Positions 48,913 to 58,212 of a DNA stretch of 64,000 nt are shown here, piece after piece; position 1 is the first letter of the stretch; each line of letters begins with the position of its first letter. A program made the position numbers and the translations under genes. The notes under the pieces were generated by a model. That model ran no database searches, was not told the origin of the DNA, and worked only from the letters and a program-made list of their open reading frames with translations. Source of the DNA: Tropicimonas isoalkanivorans (GTDB taxonomy: Bacteria; Pseudomonadota; Alphaproteobacteria; Rhodobacterales; Rhodobacteraceae); NCBI RefSeq assembly GCF_900112335.1, contig NZ_FOLG01000003.1, positions 124,001 through 188,000 on the forward strand, read 5' to 3'.

Positions 48913-50175
48913 TCACCCGGCGTCGTCGGCAATGTCCTTCATGGCTTGCAGGAACCGCGCCACCTCCAACTCCGTGTTATAGTGGCACATGGAGACCCTG
49001 ACGCAATGGGCCATACCGAGCGGCTCCAGAATGTTGCTGGAGTAGTGGTCGGCCTTCCGCGTGTGCACCCGCACCCCTCGCTCGCGCAAGGCGGAGACCA
49101 CGTCGGGCGCTGGCAGTCCGTCCAGCGCAAACGACACCAGACCCTCGCGCAGCGGATTGTCCACGCCGCCGATGATCGTCACACCGTCGAATTCCGCCAG
49201 CCCCTTGAGATTGCCAGTGCCATGCAACATCGCCTCGGCCAGCTTCGCTTCCTGGGCATGGATCGCCTCGCCCGCAGCCTGGATGCGGGTACGACGATCC
49301 TCGCTGTCGGAAAACTGCGCGCCGAGCCAGTCGAAATAGGCCACGACGTCGGAGAACGTCGCGTAGGCGCCGGTGTCCCGCGTGCCGAGCTCCCATGGCG
49401 CATTGGGAGCGCCCATCAGGTGATCGTGCGGCATGGAGGCCAGCCGGTCGGACACCCACGCGATGCCGTAGCCGTGGCGCGAGAATACCTTGTACGGAGA
49501 AATCACGTAGCCATCGACGTCGTAGCTGGCGATGTCCAGCCGCCCATGCGCCGCGTGCTGGATGCCGTCGACAATGATGACGCAATCCGGCGCGATCGCG
49601 CGGATTTGCGCGGCAACCGCGCGCACGTCGACGCCCATGCCAGTGACCGGAGACGTGTGCAGGATGGTCGCCACGACGGTGTGAGGCGTGACGTGTTCCG
49701 CATAGTTGGCGGGCCCAACCGACCCTGTGGCAGTGTCGTGCGGGAGCACGACATAGGGCTTCCCGGCGACCTTGGCCCATCGGTCGCAAGCGCTGCGGGT
49801 GGCCGGATGCTCCAGCGAGCTCCCCACGACGCGCCCCTGAGGCGTGCCCAGACAGGCGGCGCGGATGAGGCGGAACAGAAGTTCGGTTCCGCTTTCGCCG
49901 ACGAAGAAGTTGGCGTTCGGCGCCCCGAAGAACACCCGCATGTCCTCCCGTGCGGAGTCGATCATGCCCTGCAGCGCCTTGGAAGCCGCATTGTCCCGAC
50001 CCTGGTTGTCGGGGATCGCCGCCATCTTGGCCGAGGTCTCCACCACGGCGTTCAGCGTCAGCGCTCCGCCCGCGTTCTCGAAGAACACCCGCTCGCCCTC
50101 AAACGGGCAGGCCTCCACATGGGCGAAGCGCGCGCGGATCTGGTCGATCAGGTCGGGTGTGATGTCGTACGCCAT
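48913..50175 (-). CDS. Class V aminotransferase-fold PLP enzyme
   Basis: A 420-aa class V PLP enzyme. K229 in VISPYKVFSRHGYG is the Schiff-base lysine, D203 (IIVDGIQHAAHG) pairs with the cofactor nitrogen and H123 (SSLEHPATRSA) stacks on the ring. No active cysteine loop of the desulfurase type is visible; the region after 330 reads GVDNPLREGLVSFAL. I start it at ATG 50175 (MAYDITPDLI). It is the third gene after glutaryl-CoA dehydrogenase and a CaiB CoA transferase on the same strand, separated by 186 bases with a stem-loop. It may act as an aminotransferase or lyase in the same pathway. It is a different subgroup from the class V gene at 2496-4181. Confidence 0.8.
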   Translation of the reverse strand: MAYDITPDLIDQIRARFAHVEACPFEGERVFFENAGGALTLNAVVETSAKMAAIPDNQGRDNAASKALQGMIDSAREDMRVFFGAPNANFFVGESGTELLFRLIRAACLGTPQGRVVGSSLEHPATRSACDRWAKVAGKPYVVLPHDTATGSVGPANYAEHVTPHTVVATILHTSPVTGMGVDVRAVAAQIRAIAPDCVIIVDGIQHAAHGRLDIASYDVDGYVISPYKVFSRHGYGIAWVSDRLASMPHDHLMGAPNAPWELGTRDTGAYATFSDVVAYFDWLGAQFSDSEDRRTRIQAAGEAIHAQEAKLAEAMLHGTGNLKGLAEFDGVTIIGGVDNPLREGLVSFALDGLPAPDVVSALRERGVRVHTRKADHYSSNILEPLGMAHCVRVSMCHYNTELEVARFLQAMKDIADDAG

Positions 50176-50219
50176 TTTCAGTGTCACCAAATTGTTAGTC
50201 CGGGGAGTGCGTCGGGTCC

Positions 50220-50264
50220 GCGTGGCTCGGGCGCGAATGGCTCCGTAACCCATTCACGCCACGC
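50220..50264. other. Bulged stem-loop between class V and CaiB genes
   Basis: Outer arms GCGTGGC (50220-50226) and GCCACGC (50258-50264) enclose inner arms GAATGG (50235-50240) and CCATTC (50250-50255), with an eight-base bulge on one side. It lies in the 186-base gap upstream of the class V gene and may be a transcript-processing or attenuation structure. Confidence 0.35.
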
Positions 50265-50361
50265 TCCCATTGCGGTTGTCCTTCGGCAAAGGCAGCAGCC
50301 TTGTCAACGCGATACGGGTTTCCGATCTGCGGCCTCCCCACGACCACCTGATCCGCAGCCA

Positions 50362-51531
50362 TCAGGTCTCGTCCCCGCCGTCGGTCGTGCTGAAACTCCA
50401 CGATCCTGTGCCGAGGGATGGCGCGGCGCGGGTGAGCGAGAGCGCGCTGCGCGAGAACCGGATCGGCGTGCGCAGCCCTGCGATGCCTTCGGGGGCGATC
50501 TGCAGGCCACGCGCGGCGACTTGCGGCTCAGTCAGCGCCTCGGCCACGGAATTGATCGGACCGGCCGGCACCCCGGATCGGTCGCATGCGGCGATGAGAT
50601 CGGATCTCGGCCTCGCCCGGGTCCGTTCAGAGATCATGGCGACAAGGGCGGCCCGATTCTCCACGCGTGCCGGGTTGGACGCGTACGCCGGAGTGTCGGC
50701 GAGGGTGTCCAGCCCGAGAACCCCGCACAGCGCCCGGAACTGCCGGTCGTTGCCACAGGCAATAATCAAGTGGCCGTCCGAGGCCTCGAAAACCTGGTAG
50801 GGCACGATGTTGGGGTGCGCGTTGCCGAGCCGGGTAGGAACGAAGTTCCCCAACATGAAATTCGTGGCCTGGTTTGCCAGAACGCCGACGCCGCAATCGA
50901 GCAACGACAGATCGACGTGCTGCCCCCTGCCCGAACGGTCCCGCTCCGCGAGTGCCGCCTGCACGGCGATGACGCCATAAAGCCCCGTAAAGACGTCGAT
51001 CCACGCCACGCCGACCTTCTGTGGCGCGCCGTCCGGTTCGCCGGTCAGGTCCATGATTCCACACATGCCCTGAATTAGGAAATCATAGCCCGGCTGCATG
51101 GCGCGCGGGCCGTCCTGCCCGAACCCGGTGATCGAGGCATAGATCAACCGTGGATTGATCCGCGCGACCGCATCGTAGTCCAGCGCGAATTTCTTCAGTC
51201 CACCGACCCTGAAATTCTCCACCAGCACATCCGCTTCGGCGATCAGATCCTTCAGCCGGGCCAGATCCTCCGGATCGGAGAAATCGCAGGTGACGGAGGT
51301 CTTGCCGCGATTGGTGGCGTGGAAATAGGCCGCGACCGTCTCCGTGCCACCGCCGGGAAGCGGCCGCTCGATGAACGGCGGACCCCAGCGGCGGGTATCG
51401 TCGCCCTCAGGTCCTTCGACCTTGATCACCTCGGCACCAAGGTCGGCCAGCGTCTGGCCGATCCAGGGGCCAGCCAGAATCCGGGCCAGTTCCACAACCT
51501 TCAATCCCCTGAGCGGGGCGTCGCCGTTCAT
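50362..51531 (-). CDS. CaiB/BaiF-type CoA transferase
   Basis: A 389-aa class III CoA transferase, usual length. The start PLRGLKVVELARILAGPWIG and LADLGAEVIKVEGPEGDDTR are the N-terminal CoA-binding signature; the catalytic aspartate is in GYDFLIQGMCG. The next landmark is QHVDLSLLDCGVGVLANQA. It follows glutaryl-CoA dehydrogenase by 11 bases, so the likely reaction is transfer of CoA to glutarate (as in SUGCT-type enzymes), giving glutaryl-CoA. That substrate is inferred from the neighbour. The reading frame is open far upstream, but only ATG 51531 gives a family-like start. Confidence 0.87.
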   Translation of the reverse strand: MNGDAPLRGLKVVELARILAGPWIGQTLADLGAEVIKVEGPEGDDTRRWGPPFIERPLPGGGTETVAAYFHATNRGKTSVTCDFSDPEDLARLKDLIAEADVLVENFRVGGLKKFALDYDAVARINPRLIYASITGFGQDGPRAMQPGYDFLIQGMCGIMDLTGEPDGAPQKVGVAWIDVFTGLYGVIAVQAALAERDRSGRGQHVDLSLLDCGVGVLANQATNFMLGNFVPTRLGNAHPNIVPYQVFEASDGHLIIACGNDRQFRALCGVLGLDTLADTPAYASNPARVENRAALVAMISERTRARPRSDLIAACDRSGVPAGPINSVAEALTEPQVAARGLQIAPEGIAGLRTPIRFSRSALSLTRAAPSLGTGSWSFSTTDGGDET

Positions 51532-51542
51532 CGGGCGGCCCG

Positions 51543-52742
51543 TTACGCGAACGCCGGGATGCCGGTGATCGCGCGGCCGAGGATCAACGCATGCACGTCG
51601 TGCGTTCCCTCGTAGGTGTTGACCGTCTCCAGGTTCTGCGCGTGCCGCATGACGTGATATTCGATCTGGATTCCGTTGCCGCCGTGCATGTCGCGCGCGT
51701 TGCGGGCAATCTCCAGCGCCTTGCCACAGTTGTTGCGCTTGATGAGCGAGATCATCTCCGGCGCGAAGCGTCCCTCGTCGAAGAGCCGGCCGACCCGCAG
51801 GCAAGCCTGCAGGCCCAACGCGATTTCCGTCTGCATGTCGGCCAGCTTCTTCTGGTAGAGCTGGGTCGCGGCGAGCGGGCGGTTGAACTGCTTTCGGTCG
51901 AGCCCGTACTGGCGCGTGCGCTGGAAGCAATCCTCCGCCGCGCCCATCACCCCCCAGGCAATCCCGTAGCGCGCACGGTTCAGGCAGCCGAAGGGGCCGC
52001 CCATGCCCTCCACTCCGGGCAAGAGCGCGTCCTCGCCCACCTCCACGTCATCCATGACGATCTCGCCGGTGATGGAGGCGCGAAGCGAAAGCTTGCCGCC
52101 GATCTTTGGCACGGTGAGGCCCTTCATGCCCTTTTCCAGGAGAAAGCCGCGCACCTTGCCACCGTGGGCCTCCGACTTGGCCCAGACGACGAAGACGTCC
52201 GCAATCGGGCTGTTGGAGATCCACATCTTCGTCCCGGTCAGCCGGTAGCCGCTATCGGTGCGGACGGCTCGGGTCTTCATGCCCGCCGGATCGGAGCCGG
52301 CGTCGGGTTCCGTCAGGCCGAAGCAGCCTATCAGGTCGCCGCACGCCAGCCCGGGCAGGTATTTCCGCTTCTGCTCCTCGGAGCCATAGGCATGGATCGG
52401 GAACATCACGAGCGAGGACTGGACCGACATCATGGAGCGGTAGCCGCTGTCCACCCGCTCCACCTCGCGGGCGACCAGCCCATAGGCCACGTAGGAGGCA
52501 CCGATGCCGCCGAACTCCTCGGGGATCGTGACCCCGAGCAGCCCCGCCTCCCCCATCTCGCGGAAGATTTCCGGGTCCGTCGTTTCGTCGAGGTAGGCCG
52601 TCTGGATCCGAGGAAGCAGGCGATCGGAGGCGAAGGCGGCCGCGGAAGCGCTGATCATCCGCTCGTCTTCGCTCAGTTGATCGGCGAGCAGAAACGGGTC
52701 CTCCGGATTGAACGAAACGCCCTTGTGCGTCGTGGTCGGCAT
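51543..52742 (-). CDS. gcdH: Glutaryl-CoA dehydrogenase
   Basis: A 399-aa acyl-CoA dehydrogenase. The C-terminal motif [19 protein letters not shown] is characteristic of glutaryl-CoA dehydrogenase and holds the catalytic glutamate (YEGTHD). FAD contacts are in [20 protein letters not shown] and [17 protein letters not shown]. The enzyme turns glutaryl-CoA into crotonyl-CoA and CO2 in lysine, tryptophan or cadaverine/5-aminovalerate breakdown. I start it at ATG 52742 ([16 protein letters not shown]). It lies 176 bases after the PotABCD-type importer operon and 11 bases before the CoA transferase. The importer next to it suggests a cationic amine or amino acid feeds this route. Confidence 0.9.
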   Translation of the reverse strand: MPTTTHKGVSFNPEDPFLLADQLSEDERMISASAAAFASDRLLPRIQTAYLDETTDPEIFREMGEAGLLGVTIPEEFGGIGASYVAYGLVAREVERVDSGYRSMMSVQSSLVMFPIHAYGSEEQKRKYLPGLACGDLIGCFGLTEPDAGSDPAGMKTRAVRTDSGYRLTGTKMWISNSPIADVFVVWAKSEAHGGKVRGFLLEKGMKGLTVPKIGGKLSLRASITGEIVMDDVEVGEDALLPGVEGMGGPFGCLNRARYGIAWGVMGAAEDCFQRTRQYGLDRKQFNRPLAATQLYQKKLADMQTEIALGLQACLRVGRLFDEGRFAPEMISLIKRNNCGKALEIARNARDMHGGNGIQIEYHVMRHAQNLETVNTYEGTHDVHALILGRAITGIPAFA

Positions 52743-52918
52743 GGAGTCCTCCGCTACTTCTCCAATTTTTTTTCGGCTCACATTGCGCCCGCCCGGGACA
52801 CGATGGAGACCGGCGAACGCGACGGTACGTGGCTGCCGGCGGATTGCAAGACGAGGAGGCAAAGACGGCTCGGTCCGAAATGACGCAGAACCAGCCGGAC
52901 CGGGCTGGCGCTACGGCG

Positions 52919-53770
52919 TCAGTTGCGCCGCTGGAATGCGATCACCAGCAACGCGAGGCAGGAGGAGCCAAGCATCAGCAGGAGCGAGACCGCATTCAAA
53001 AGTGGCGTCGACCCCTCCTTCAGCCGGTCGAACATGGCGATCGTCAGGGGGGCATCCGAGCCGACCAGCATCAGGGTCGTGTTGAAGTTCTCGAAACTCA
53101 TCAAGAAGGCGACCACGAAGGCCCCGATCATCGCCGGCATCAGATACGGCAGCGTCACCGTACGAACGGCAGTCAGGCGGTTCGCACCGAGGTTCAGCGC
53201 GGCATCCTCCAGCGTGCGGTCGAACTTCTGCAGCCGTGCCGAAATCACCAGCGTGGCGATGGTCGCGATGAAGGAGAACTGCCCGAGGATGACGAGCACG
53301 AGCCCAGGGCGGAGCGCCTCGAAGTCCCACTGAGCTATCTCCCATAGCCCGTTCGCGACCCGGCTGGAAAAGACCAGGATCGAGATCCCGAGAACGATCC
53401 CGGGAACGACAAGCGGGAGCAACATCAGGATGTAGAGAATGCCCTGTCCCGGGAACCGATAGCGGTTGAACAGGAACGCATTCGACAGCCCGATGGCGAC
53501 CGACAGGACCGACACGCAGACCGCAACGAACGCGGACGTTCCGATGGCACGCAGGATGGAGCGCTCGTGGAAGACGCCGATCATCGGGCTTTCGGAGCCG
53601 AAGAACCAGTTCCAGGTGAACCCCTCCCAGGGCAACGACGGGAACTGGCTGTCATTGAAGGCGAAGACCGCGACCACTGCCAGCGGCAGCGCGAGGAACA
53701 GGAAGAAGGCGGCCACGTAGGCCGTATAGGCGACGGTCAGAAGGCGCGGTTGGGGGATGGTTGGGATCAT
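52919..53770 (-). CDS. PotC-like ABC permease (second importer)
   Basis: A 283-aa permease of the PotC type, fourth gene of the second importer operon. It opens with hydrophobic helices (AAFFLFLALPLAVVAVFAF) and shows the EAA-type loop FDRTLEDAALNLGANRLTAV. It lies 10 bases after the PotB-like gene. It differs clearly in sequence from the PotC-like protein at 9364-10161, so the two importers are separate systems and not a recent duplication. The substrate is unknown; proximity to glutaryl-CoA genes suggests cadaverine, 5-aminovalerate or a related compound. Confidence 0.87.
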   Translation of the reverse strand: MIPTIPQPRLLTVAYTAYVAAFFLFLALPLAVVAVFAFNDSQFPSLPWEGFTWNWFFGSESPMIGVFHERSILRAIGTSAFVAVCVSVLSVAIGLSNAFLFNRYRFPGQGILYILMLLPLVVPGIVLGISILVFSSRVANGLWEIAQWDFEALRPGLVLVILGQFSFIATIATLVISARLQKFDRTLEDAALNLGANRLTAVRTVTLPYLMPAMIGAFVVAFLMSFENFNTTLMLVGSDAPLTIAMFDRLKEGSTPLLNAVSLLLMLGSSCLALLVIAFQRRN

Positions 53771-53780
53771 GTCGCGGCCC

Positions 53781-54638
53781 TCACCCCACCGTCCGTTCGA
53801 GCGACTGCCCGGTCAGCTTGAGCATGCCCCAGACGATGGCCGATGACAGAAGCAGCAGCATGAACCCGAAGGCGGCGCCAAGCTCCCAGTTGAAGCGGAC
53901 GATGAACTGGGAATAGATCAATTCGGTGAACCACAGGCTGTCCTTCCCGCCCAGCATGATCGGCGTGAGGTAGTTGCCGAGGCTCAGCATGAAGACGACG
54001 ATGCAGCCGGACACGATGCCGGGCGTGGCGTGCGGGATGATGATCTCGCGCAGCACGGAGAAACTGTTGCCGCCAAGGTCGTAGCCCGCCTCCACGACCT
54101 CATCCGGCAAGGTCTGGAGCGTGGTGACCAGCGGCACCACCATGAACAGCATGGAGGTATAGACCAGTCCTACCATGATCGCGGCGTCGTTGTAGAGCAT
54201 CTCCACCGGCCCCTCCACGAGGCCCAGGAACTGCAGCAGGTTCGATATGATCCCGGTCTCTCGCAGCAGGATCATCCAGCCGAATGTGCGCACCAGTTCG
54301 GACACCCAGAACGGCACGAGGCACAGCAGGAACAGCGCCGACTGCACCCTGCCCCGCGCGATCTTGGCGATGTAGTAGGACACCGGAAAGCCGATGAGCA
54401 GCGTGATGACCGTTGCCAGCGTCGACATCACCGCTGTGCGCATAAAGGTGCGAAGGTAGAGCGGTTCGCTGAGAAACGCCCAGTAGTTTGCGAGGCTCGT
54501 CCGGTAGACGCCGGCGCTGACGCGCTCGCGCAGGGAGACAAGCAGCATGTCGACGTGCGGGATGAAGATCAGCAGCGTCAACCACAGCAGGAGCGGCGTG
54601 AGCAGAAGGACCAGTCCGAGTTTCGCTTGCGCCCGCAT
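53781..54638 (-). CDS. PotB-like ABC permease (second importer)
   Basis: A 285-aa permease starting MRAQAKLGLVLLLTPLLLWL. Periplasmic loop and helices match the PotB/PotH type, and the EAA-type loop reads EVVEAGYDLGGNSFSVLREI. The start base coincides with the last base of the ATPase gene. It forms a heterodimer with the PotC-like partner in the inner membrane. Confidence 0.87.
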   Translation of the reverse strand: MRAQAKLGLVLLLTPLLLWLTLLIFIPHVDMLLVSLRERVSAGVYRTSLANYWAFLSEPLYLRTFMRTAVMSTLATVITLLIGFPVSYYIAKIARGRVQSALFLLCLVPFWVSELVRTFGWMILLRETGIISNLLQFLGLVEGPVEMLYNDAAIMVGLVYTSMLFMVVPLVTTLQTLPDEVVEAGYDLGGNSFSVLREIIIPHATPGIVSGCIVVFMLSLGNYLTPIMLGGKDSLWFTELIYSQFIVRFNWELGAAFGFMLLLLSSAIVWGMLKLTGQSLERTVG

Positions 54639-55735
54639 CAGGCCTCCGGGGATGCAAAGCAGTTGCCCTGCGCACCGGACCAGCCGATGTGAACGGGCGC
54701 ACCGCGGGCGAGTCCGGCGAACTCCCCCGATTGCGGCAGGTTGACCGCGACCTCGTCCGAGCCTGCCGCGTCTACCAGGATGCGGCTGTCCGCGCCGTTG
54801 AACAGCAGCGAGGTGACACGCCCCGAGATGCGGTTGTCGAAGTGCTCCAGCTCTTCCGCCGAATGGGCGATGCGGATCGCCTCCGGCCGGACGAAGATCT
54901 CCGCCCGGTCGCCGGTGGACAGTGCCCGACCGTGGCGTTCGCCGCGAAGGGTCATGCCGCTCTCGGTGCGCATCTCGAGCATGTCACCCTCGACGCGCTC
55001 GATGCGGCCGAACCAGCGGTTCGTGTCGCCGACGAAGCCCGCCACGAAGGCGGTGGACGGACGATAGTAGAGATCCTGCCCGGTCCCGACTTGCTCGAAG
55101 CGGCCTTCGTTCATCACAGCGATGCGGTCGGACATCACCAGCGCCTCGGATTGGTCATGGGTGATGTAGACGAACGTGGTGTCGAAGGCGGCCTGCAACG
55201 ATTTCAGCTCCACCTTCATGCGTTCCCTGAGTTTCAGGTCCAGCGCGCCGAGGGGTTCGTCCAGCAGGAGCACATCCGGTTCCAGCACCATGCAGCGGGC
55301 GATGGCTACGCGCTGTTTCTGTCCGCCGGAGAGTTCGTCCACCTTTCGGTGACCGATCCCCGGAAGGCCGATCCGGTCCAGCGCCTCCTCGACCTTGCGG
55401 GCGATATCGGCCTTGCCCATCCCGGCGCGGCGCAACCCGTAACCGATATTGTCGGCAATGTTCATCATCGGGAAGAGCGCCAGGTGCTGGAACACCATGT
55501 TCACCGGCCGTTTGTTGGGCGGGGTATCCAGCACCGACTTTCCCCGTATCAGGATGTCGCCGGAGGTGGGTTCGAGAAACCCGGCAATCATTCGCATGAT
55601 CGTGGTCTTGCCACAGCCCGAAGGACCGAGGATGGAAAAGAACGAGCCGCGCGCAACGTCGAACGACACCTCGTCCACGGCAAGGGTCTCGCCAAACCGC
55701 TTGGTCAGGCTCTGGCATTCAAGATCGGGCGTCAT
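54638..55735 (-). CDS. PotA-like ABC ATPase (second importer)
   Basis: A 365-aa ATPase. Walker A GPSGCGKTTIMRM, signature LSGGQKQRVAIARCM, Walker B VLLLDEPLGALD and the H-loop YITHDQSEALV are intact. A TOBE domain occupies the C-terminal third. It starts MTPDLECQSLTKRFG 58 bases after the binding-protein stop. The gene order binding protein, ATPase, PotB, PotC differs from the first importer, where the ATPase comes first. Confidence 0.9.
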   Translation of the reverse strand: MTPDLECQSLTKRFGETLAVDEVSFDVARGSFFSILGPSGCGKTTIMRMIAGFLEPTSGDILIRGKSVLDTPPNKRPVNMVFQHLALFPMMNIADNIGYGLRRAGMGKADIARKVEEALDRIGLPGIGHRKVDELSGGQKQRVAIARCMVLEPDVLLLDEPLGALDLKLRERMKVELKSLQAAFDTTFVYITHDQSEALVMSDRIAVMNEGRFEQVGTGQDLYYRPSTAFVAGFVGDTNRWFGRIERVEGDMLEMRTESGMTLRGERHGRALSTGDRAEIFVRPEAIRIAHSAEELEHFDNRISGRVTSLLFNGADSRILVDAAGSDEVAVNLPQSGEFAGLARGAPVHIGWSGAQGNCFASPEA

Positions 55736-55793
55736 GGGAATTCCGGTCGAGAGGATGCGGCGCCCACGGAGGTGCGGGCGCCGCGGATTCAGA

Positions 55794-56864
55794 TCAGTTG
55801 GCGGCCTTCACACGGTCCAGAACGCCGCCTTCGATGACTTCCAGTCCGGTGGGCACCGTCGGATACCATTTGATGTTGTCGATGGCTTCCGGCGGGAAAC
55901 TGGCCTGGAACCGCGCCTTCTGCTCTTCGTTCACCAATTCGTCCGCTCCTTTCGAGGCGGTGAAGTAGCTCGACGATTCGGTGATCTTCGCCGCTATTTC
56001 AGGCTTCATCACGAAATTGATCCAGGCATAGGCGGCCTCGTCGGCCTTGCCCTTCGCGGGCAGCGCGAACGTGTCGATCCAGCCGAGCGCCCCGGAGGTC
56101 GGCGCAATGAAGTTAATGTCCGGATTGTCGGCGTTCAGTTTCCATCCACCGGCGTCCCAGGCCATCGCCGCAACCGCCTCGCCCGAGCGCATCAACCCGA
56201 TCAACTGGTCGGAGCCGTCCCAGTAAGTTTTGACGTTGGCCTTGCACTCGATCAGCTTGGCCTCGACTTTCTCCATCATCTCCGTGTACGCGGCCTCGTC
56301 GCTGTAGGCGGCGAACGGGTCCATTCCCATGGCGAAGGCGAAGCCGATGAGCGTGGGACGCTTGAGGCGGTAGGACACCTTGCCCGCCACGTCATCGTTG
56401 CAAAGGTCGGTGTAGTCCTTGACCGACGGCGCATTGGCGGTATCGACCACCAGGCCGCTGGTCCCCCAGATGTGCGGCACGCCGTACACGTCTCCGCCGA
56501 CAGTCGTATTGCCCTTTGTGGCCTCAAGCATGGAGGGGATGAACAGCGCGGTGTCGATCTGTGACATGTCGATCGGCTTGTAGATGCCGAACTCCTCCTG
56601 CGGCCCGGCGATCCGGTCCTGGCTCGGCTGCGCAAGGTCGAACCCGCCGCCGCCCGTGGCGCGCAGTTTGGCGATCATCTCCTCGTTGTTGGACGTCGTC
56701 ACCTCCACCGTGTGGCCGGTCTCTTCTTCGAACTGCGCAATGACGTCGTCCGGCGCGTAGCCACCCCAGGTCAACAGCCGGAGCGTGTCGGCAGTCGCGG
56801 GTGCAACTGCGACGCAAAACGACAGAGCGACAGCAGAACATGCTGCGGTTGTTTGCAATTTCAT
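55794..56864 (-). CDS. PotD-like periplasmic binding protein (second importer)
   Basis: A 356-aa periplasmic receptor with a Sec signal (MKLQTTAACSAVALSFCVAV, cleavage after ATA near residue 25) rather than the Tat signal of the first importer. The mature start TLRLLTWGGYAPDDVIAQFE is the PotD/PotF opening. It heads the second importer operon and has a 276-base upstream gap. It is the most abundant component expected and the best handle for finding the ligand, which the glutaryl-CoA genes suggest may be a C5 amine or amino acid. Confidence 0.88.
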   Translation of the reverse strand: MKLQTTAACSAVALSFCVAVAPATADTLRLLTWGGYAPDDVIAQFEEETGHTVEVTTSNNEEMIAKLRATGGGGFDLAQPSQDRIAGPQEEFGIYKPIDMSQIDTALFIPSMLEATKGNTTVGGDVYGVPHIWGTSGLVVDTANAPSVKDYTDLCNDDVAGKVSYRLKRPTLIGFAFAMGMDPFAAYSDEAAYTEMMEKVEAKLIECKANVKTYWDGSDQLIGLMRSGEAVAAMAWDAGGWKLNADNPDINFIAPTSGALGWIDTFALPAKGKADEAAYAWINFVMKPEIAAKITESSSYFTASKGADELVNEEQKARFQASFPPEAIDNIKWYPTVPTGLEVIEGGVLDRVKAAN

Positions 56865-57140
56865 GATTGGGTCCCCGTTGGTTCGTCTTCTCTGAACGTG
56901 CAGCCAGCTTGGCGGTCTCGTCCTCGCGCGTCAAATTTTATCGGCGTGACCGCAGGGCACTCTCGGCAACTTCCGCCGCGACTGTCCTTCGGGCTGGCAA
57001 CATGTCCGTCATCCTACGAACAGACCGTGACATGTTTGTAACGTCTTCATCGTCTTGGGAATTTTGCGTGCGGACGACCGGTGGCAGGCGGCGATGGGGT
57101 CAGGCGCACGGCCCCTGCTGCACCCGCACCCCTGACATGG
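56865..57140. promoter_or_regulatory. Intergenic region upstream of the second importer operon
   Basis: No gene in 276 bases. An AT-rich run (CAAATTTTAT) is near 56934, about 70 bases before the importer start, and is the likely promoter zone. Further up, AACATGT (56999-57005) and ACATGTT (57030-57036) form a widely spaced inverted repeat of unknown meaning. Confidence 0.35.
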
Positions 57141-58199
57141 CTACCGGATCCGCAATTCCGTGTCGGCGTCGAAGAGATACGCCTTCTCGAGCGGAATGGT
57201 CAGCCCCACCCGCGCGCCGGCCTCCGTCCGAACGTCTCCGCGCTCCTCGACGATCAACGTCTCTCCCGTCGGCGTTACAAGGTGTGCGTAGGACACGCCC
57301 CCGAGCGCTTCGGTCAGCTCGACTGTGAGCGTGTCGCCAGCGGGATCGATCTCCAGGTGCTCCGGCCGCAGCCCGACGCTCACCTTGCGCCCGTCTTCCT
57401 GCAGATTGAGCGGCAAGGCCAGGTCCTGCTTCAGGCCGGGGACGGATACATGGCCGCCCGCCGTGGTCCCATTAAGAAAATTCATCGCGGGCGAGCCGAT
57501 GAACCCGCCGACGAACTTGTTGTCGGGGTCGGAATAGAGCTCCATCGGCTTACCGACCTGCTCAATCCGCCCGGAGCGCAGGACCACGATCTTGTTGGCG
57601 AGCGTCATTGCCTCGGTCTGGTCGTGGGTGACGTAGATCATCGTCGCGCCGATCTCACGGTGCAGCCGCGCGATCTCCACCCGCATCTCGACGCGCAACT
57701 CCGCGTCCAGATTGCTGAGCGGTTCGTCGAACAGGAAAACTTCCGGTCCCCGGACGATGGCCCGCCCGATGGCAACCCGCTGGCGTTGCCCGCCGGAAAG
57801 GGCCTTCGGCCGTCGGTCGAGATACGGGTCCAGCTTGAGGATGCGGGAAGCCTCGGCCACCTTGCTATTGATCGTATCCTTCGGATGGCCGGTCATCTTC
57901 AGGCCGAAGCCCATGTTCTCTGCCACGGTCATGTGGGGATAGAGCGCATAGGTCTGGAAGACCATCGCCACCCCGCGCTCGGACGGGTCCATCCGGGTCA
58001 CGTCCCGCTCCCCGATGAGGATCGTCCCTTCGGTCGTCTCCTCCAGCCCGGCCACCATACGCAGCAAGGTGGACTTGCCGCAGCCGGACGGGCCGACGAA
58101 GACGCAGAATTCGCCGTCATCGATCTCAAGGTCGACACCGTGGATCACCTGCACTTCGCCAAAACGTTTGACGACATTGTTCAGAACAACTCCCGTCAT
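57141..58199 (-). CDS. UgpC/MalK-type sugar ABC ATPase
   Basis: A 352-aa ATPase of the carbohydrate CUT1 type. Walker A GPSGCGKSTLLRM, signature LSGGQRQRVAIGRAI and Walker B VFLFDEPLSNLD are present; the TOBE-containing C-terminus ends RIR. I start it at ATG 58199 (MTGVVLNNVVKRFG); the longer frame is a shadow of the IclR gene. It lies 13 bases after the IclR gene and probably powers the importer encoded on the other strand at 59158-62254, as in other alpha-galactoside loci where one ATPase serves the permease pair. Confidence 0.9.
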   Translation of the reverse strand: MTGVVLNNVVKRFGEVQVIHGVDLEIDDGEFCVFVGPSGCGKSTLLRMVAGLEETTEGTILIGERDVTRMDPSERGVAMVFQTYALYPHMTVAENMGFGLKMTGHPKDTINSKVAEASRILKLDPYLDRRPKALSGGQRQRVAIGRAIVRGPEVFLFDEPLSNLDAELRVEMRVEIARLHREIGATMIYVTHDQTEAMTLANKIVVLRSGRIEQVGKPMELYSDPDNKFVGGFIGSPAMNFLNGTTAGGHVSVPGLKQDLALPLNLQEDGRKVSVGLRPEHLEIDPAGDTLTVELTEALGGVSYAHLVTPTGETLIVEERGDVRTEAGARVGLTIPLEKAYLFDADTELRIR

Positions 58200-58212
58200 T
58201 CTGTCCTCCCTC

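Noticed and set aside
48781-51078. Long plus-strand frame opposite the class V and CaiB genes
   Set aside because: Antisense shadow without motifs, starting inside the DUF305 leader.
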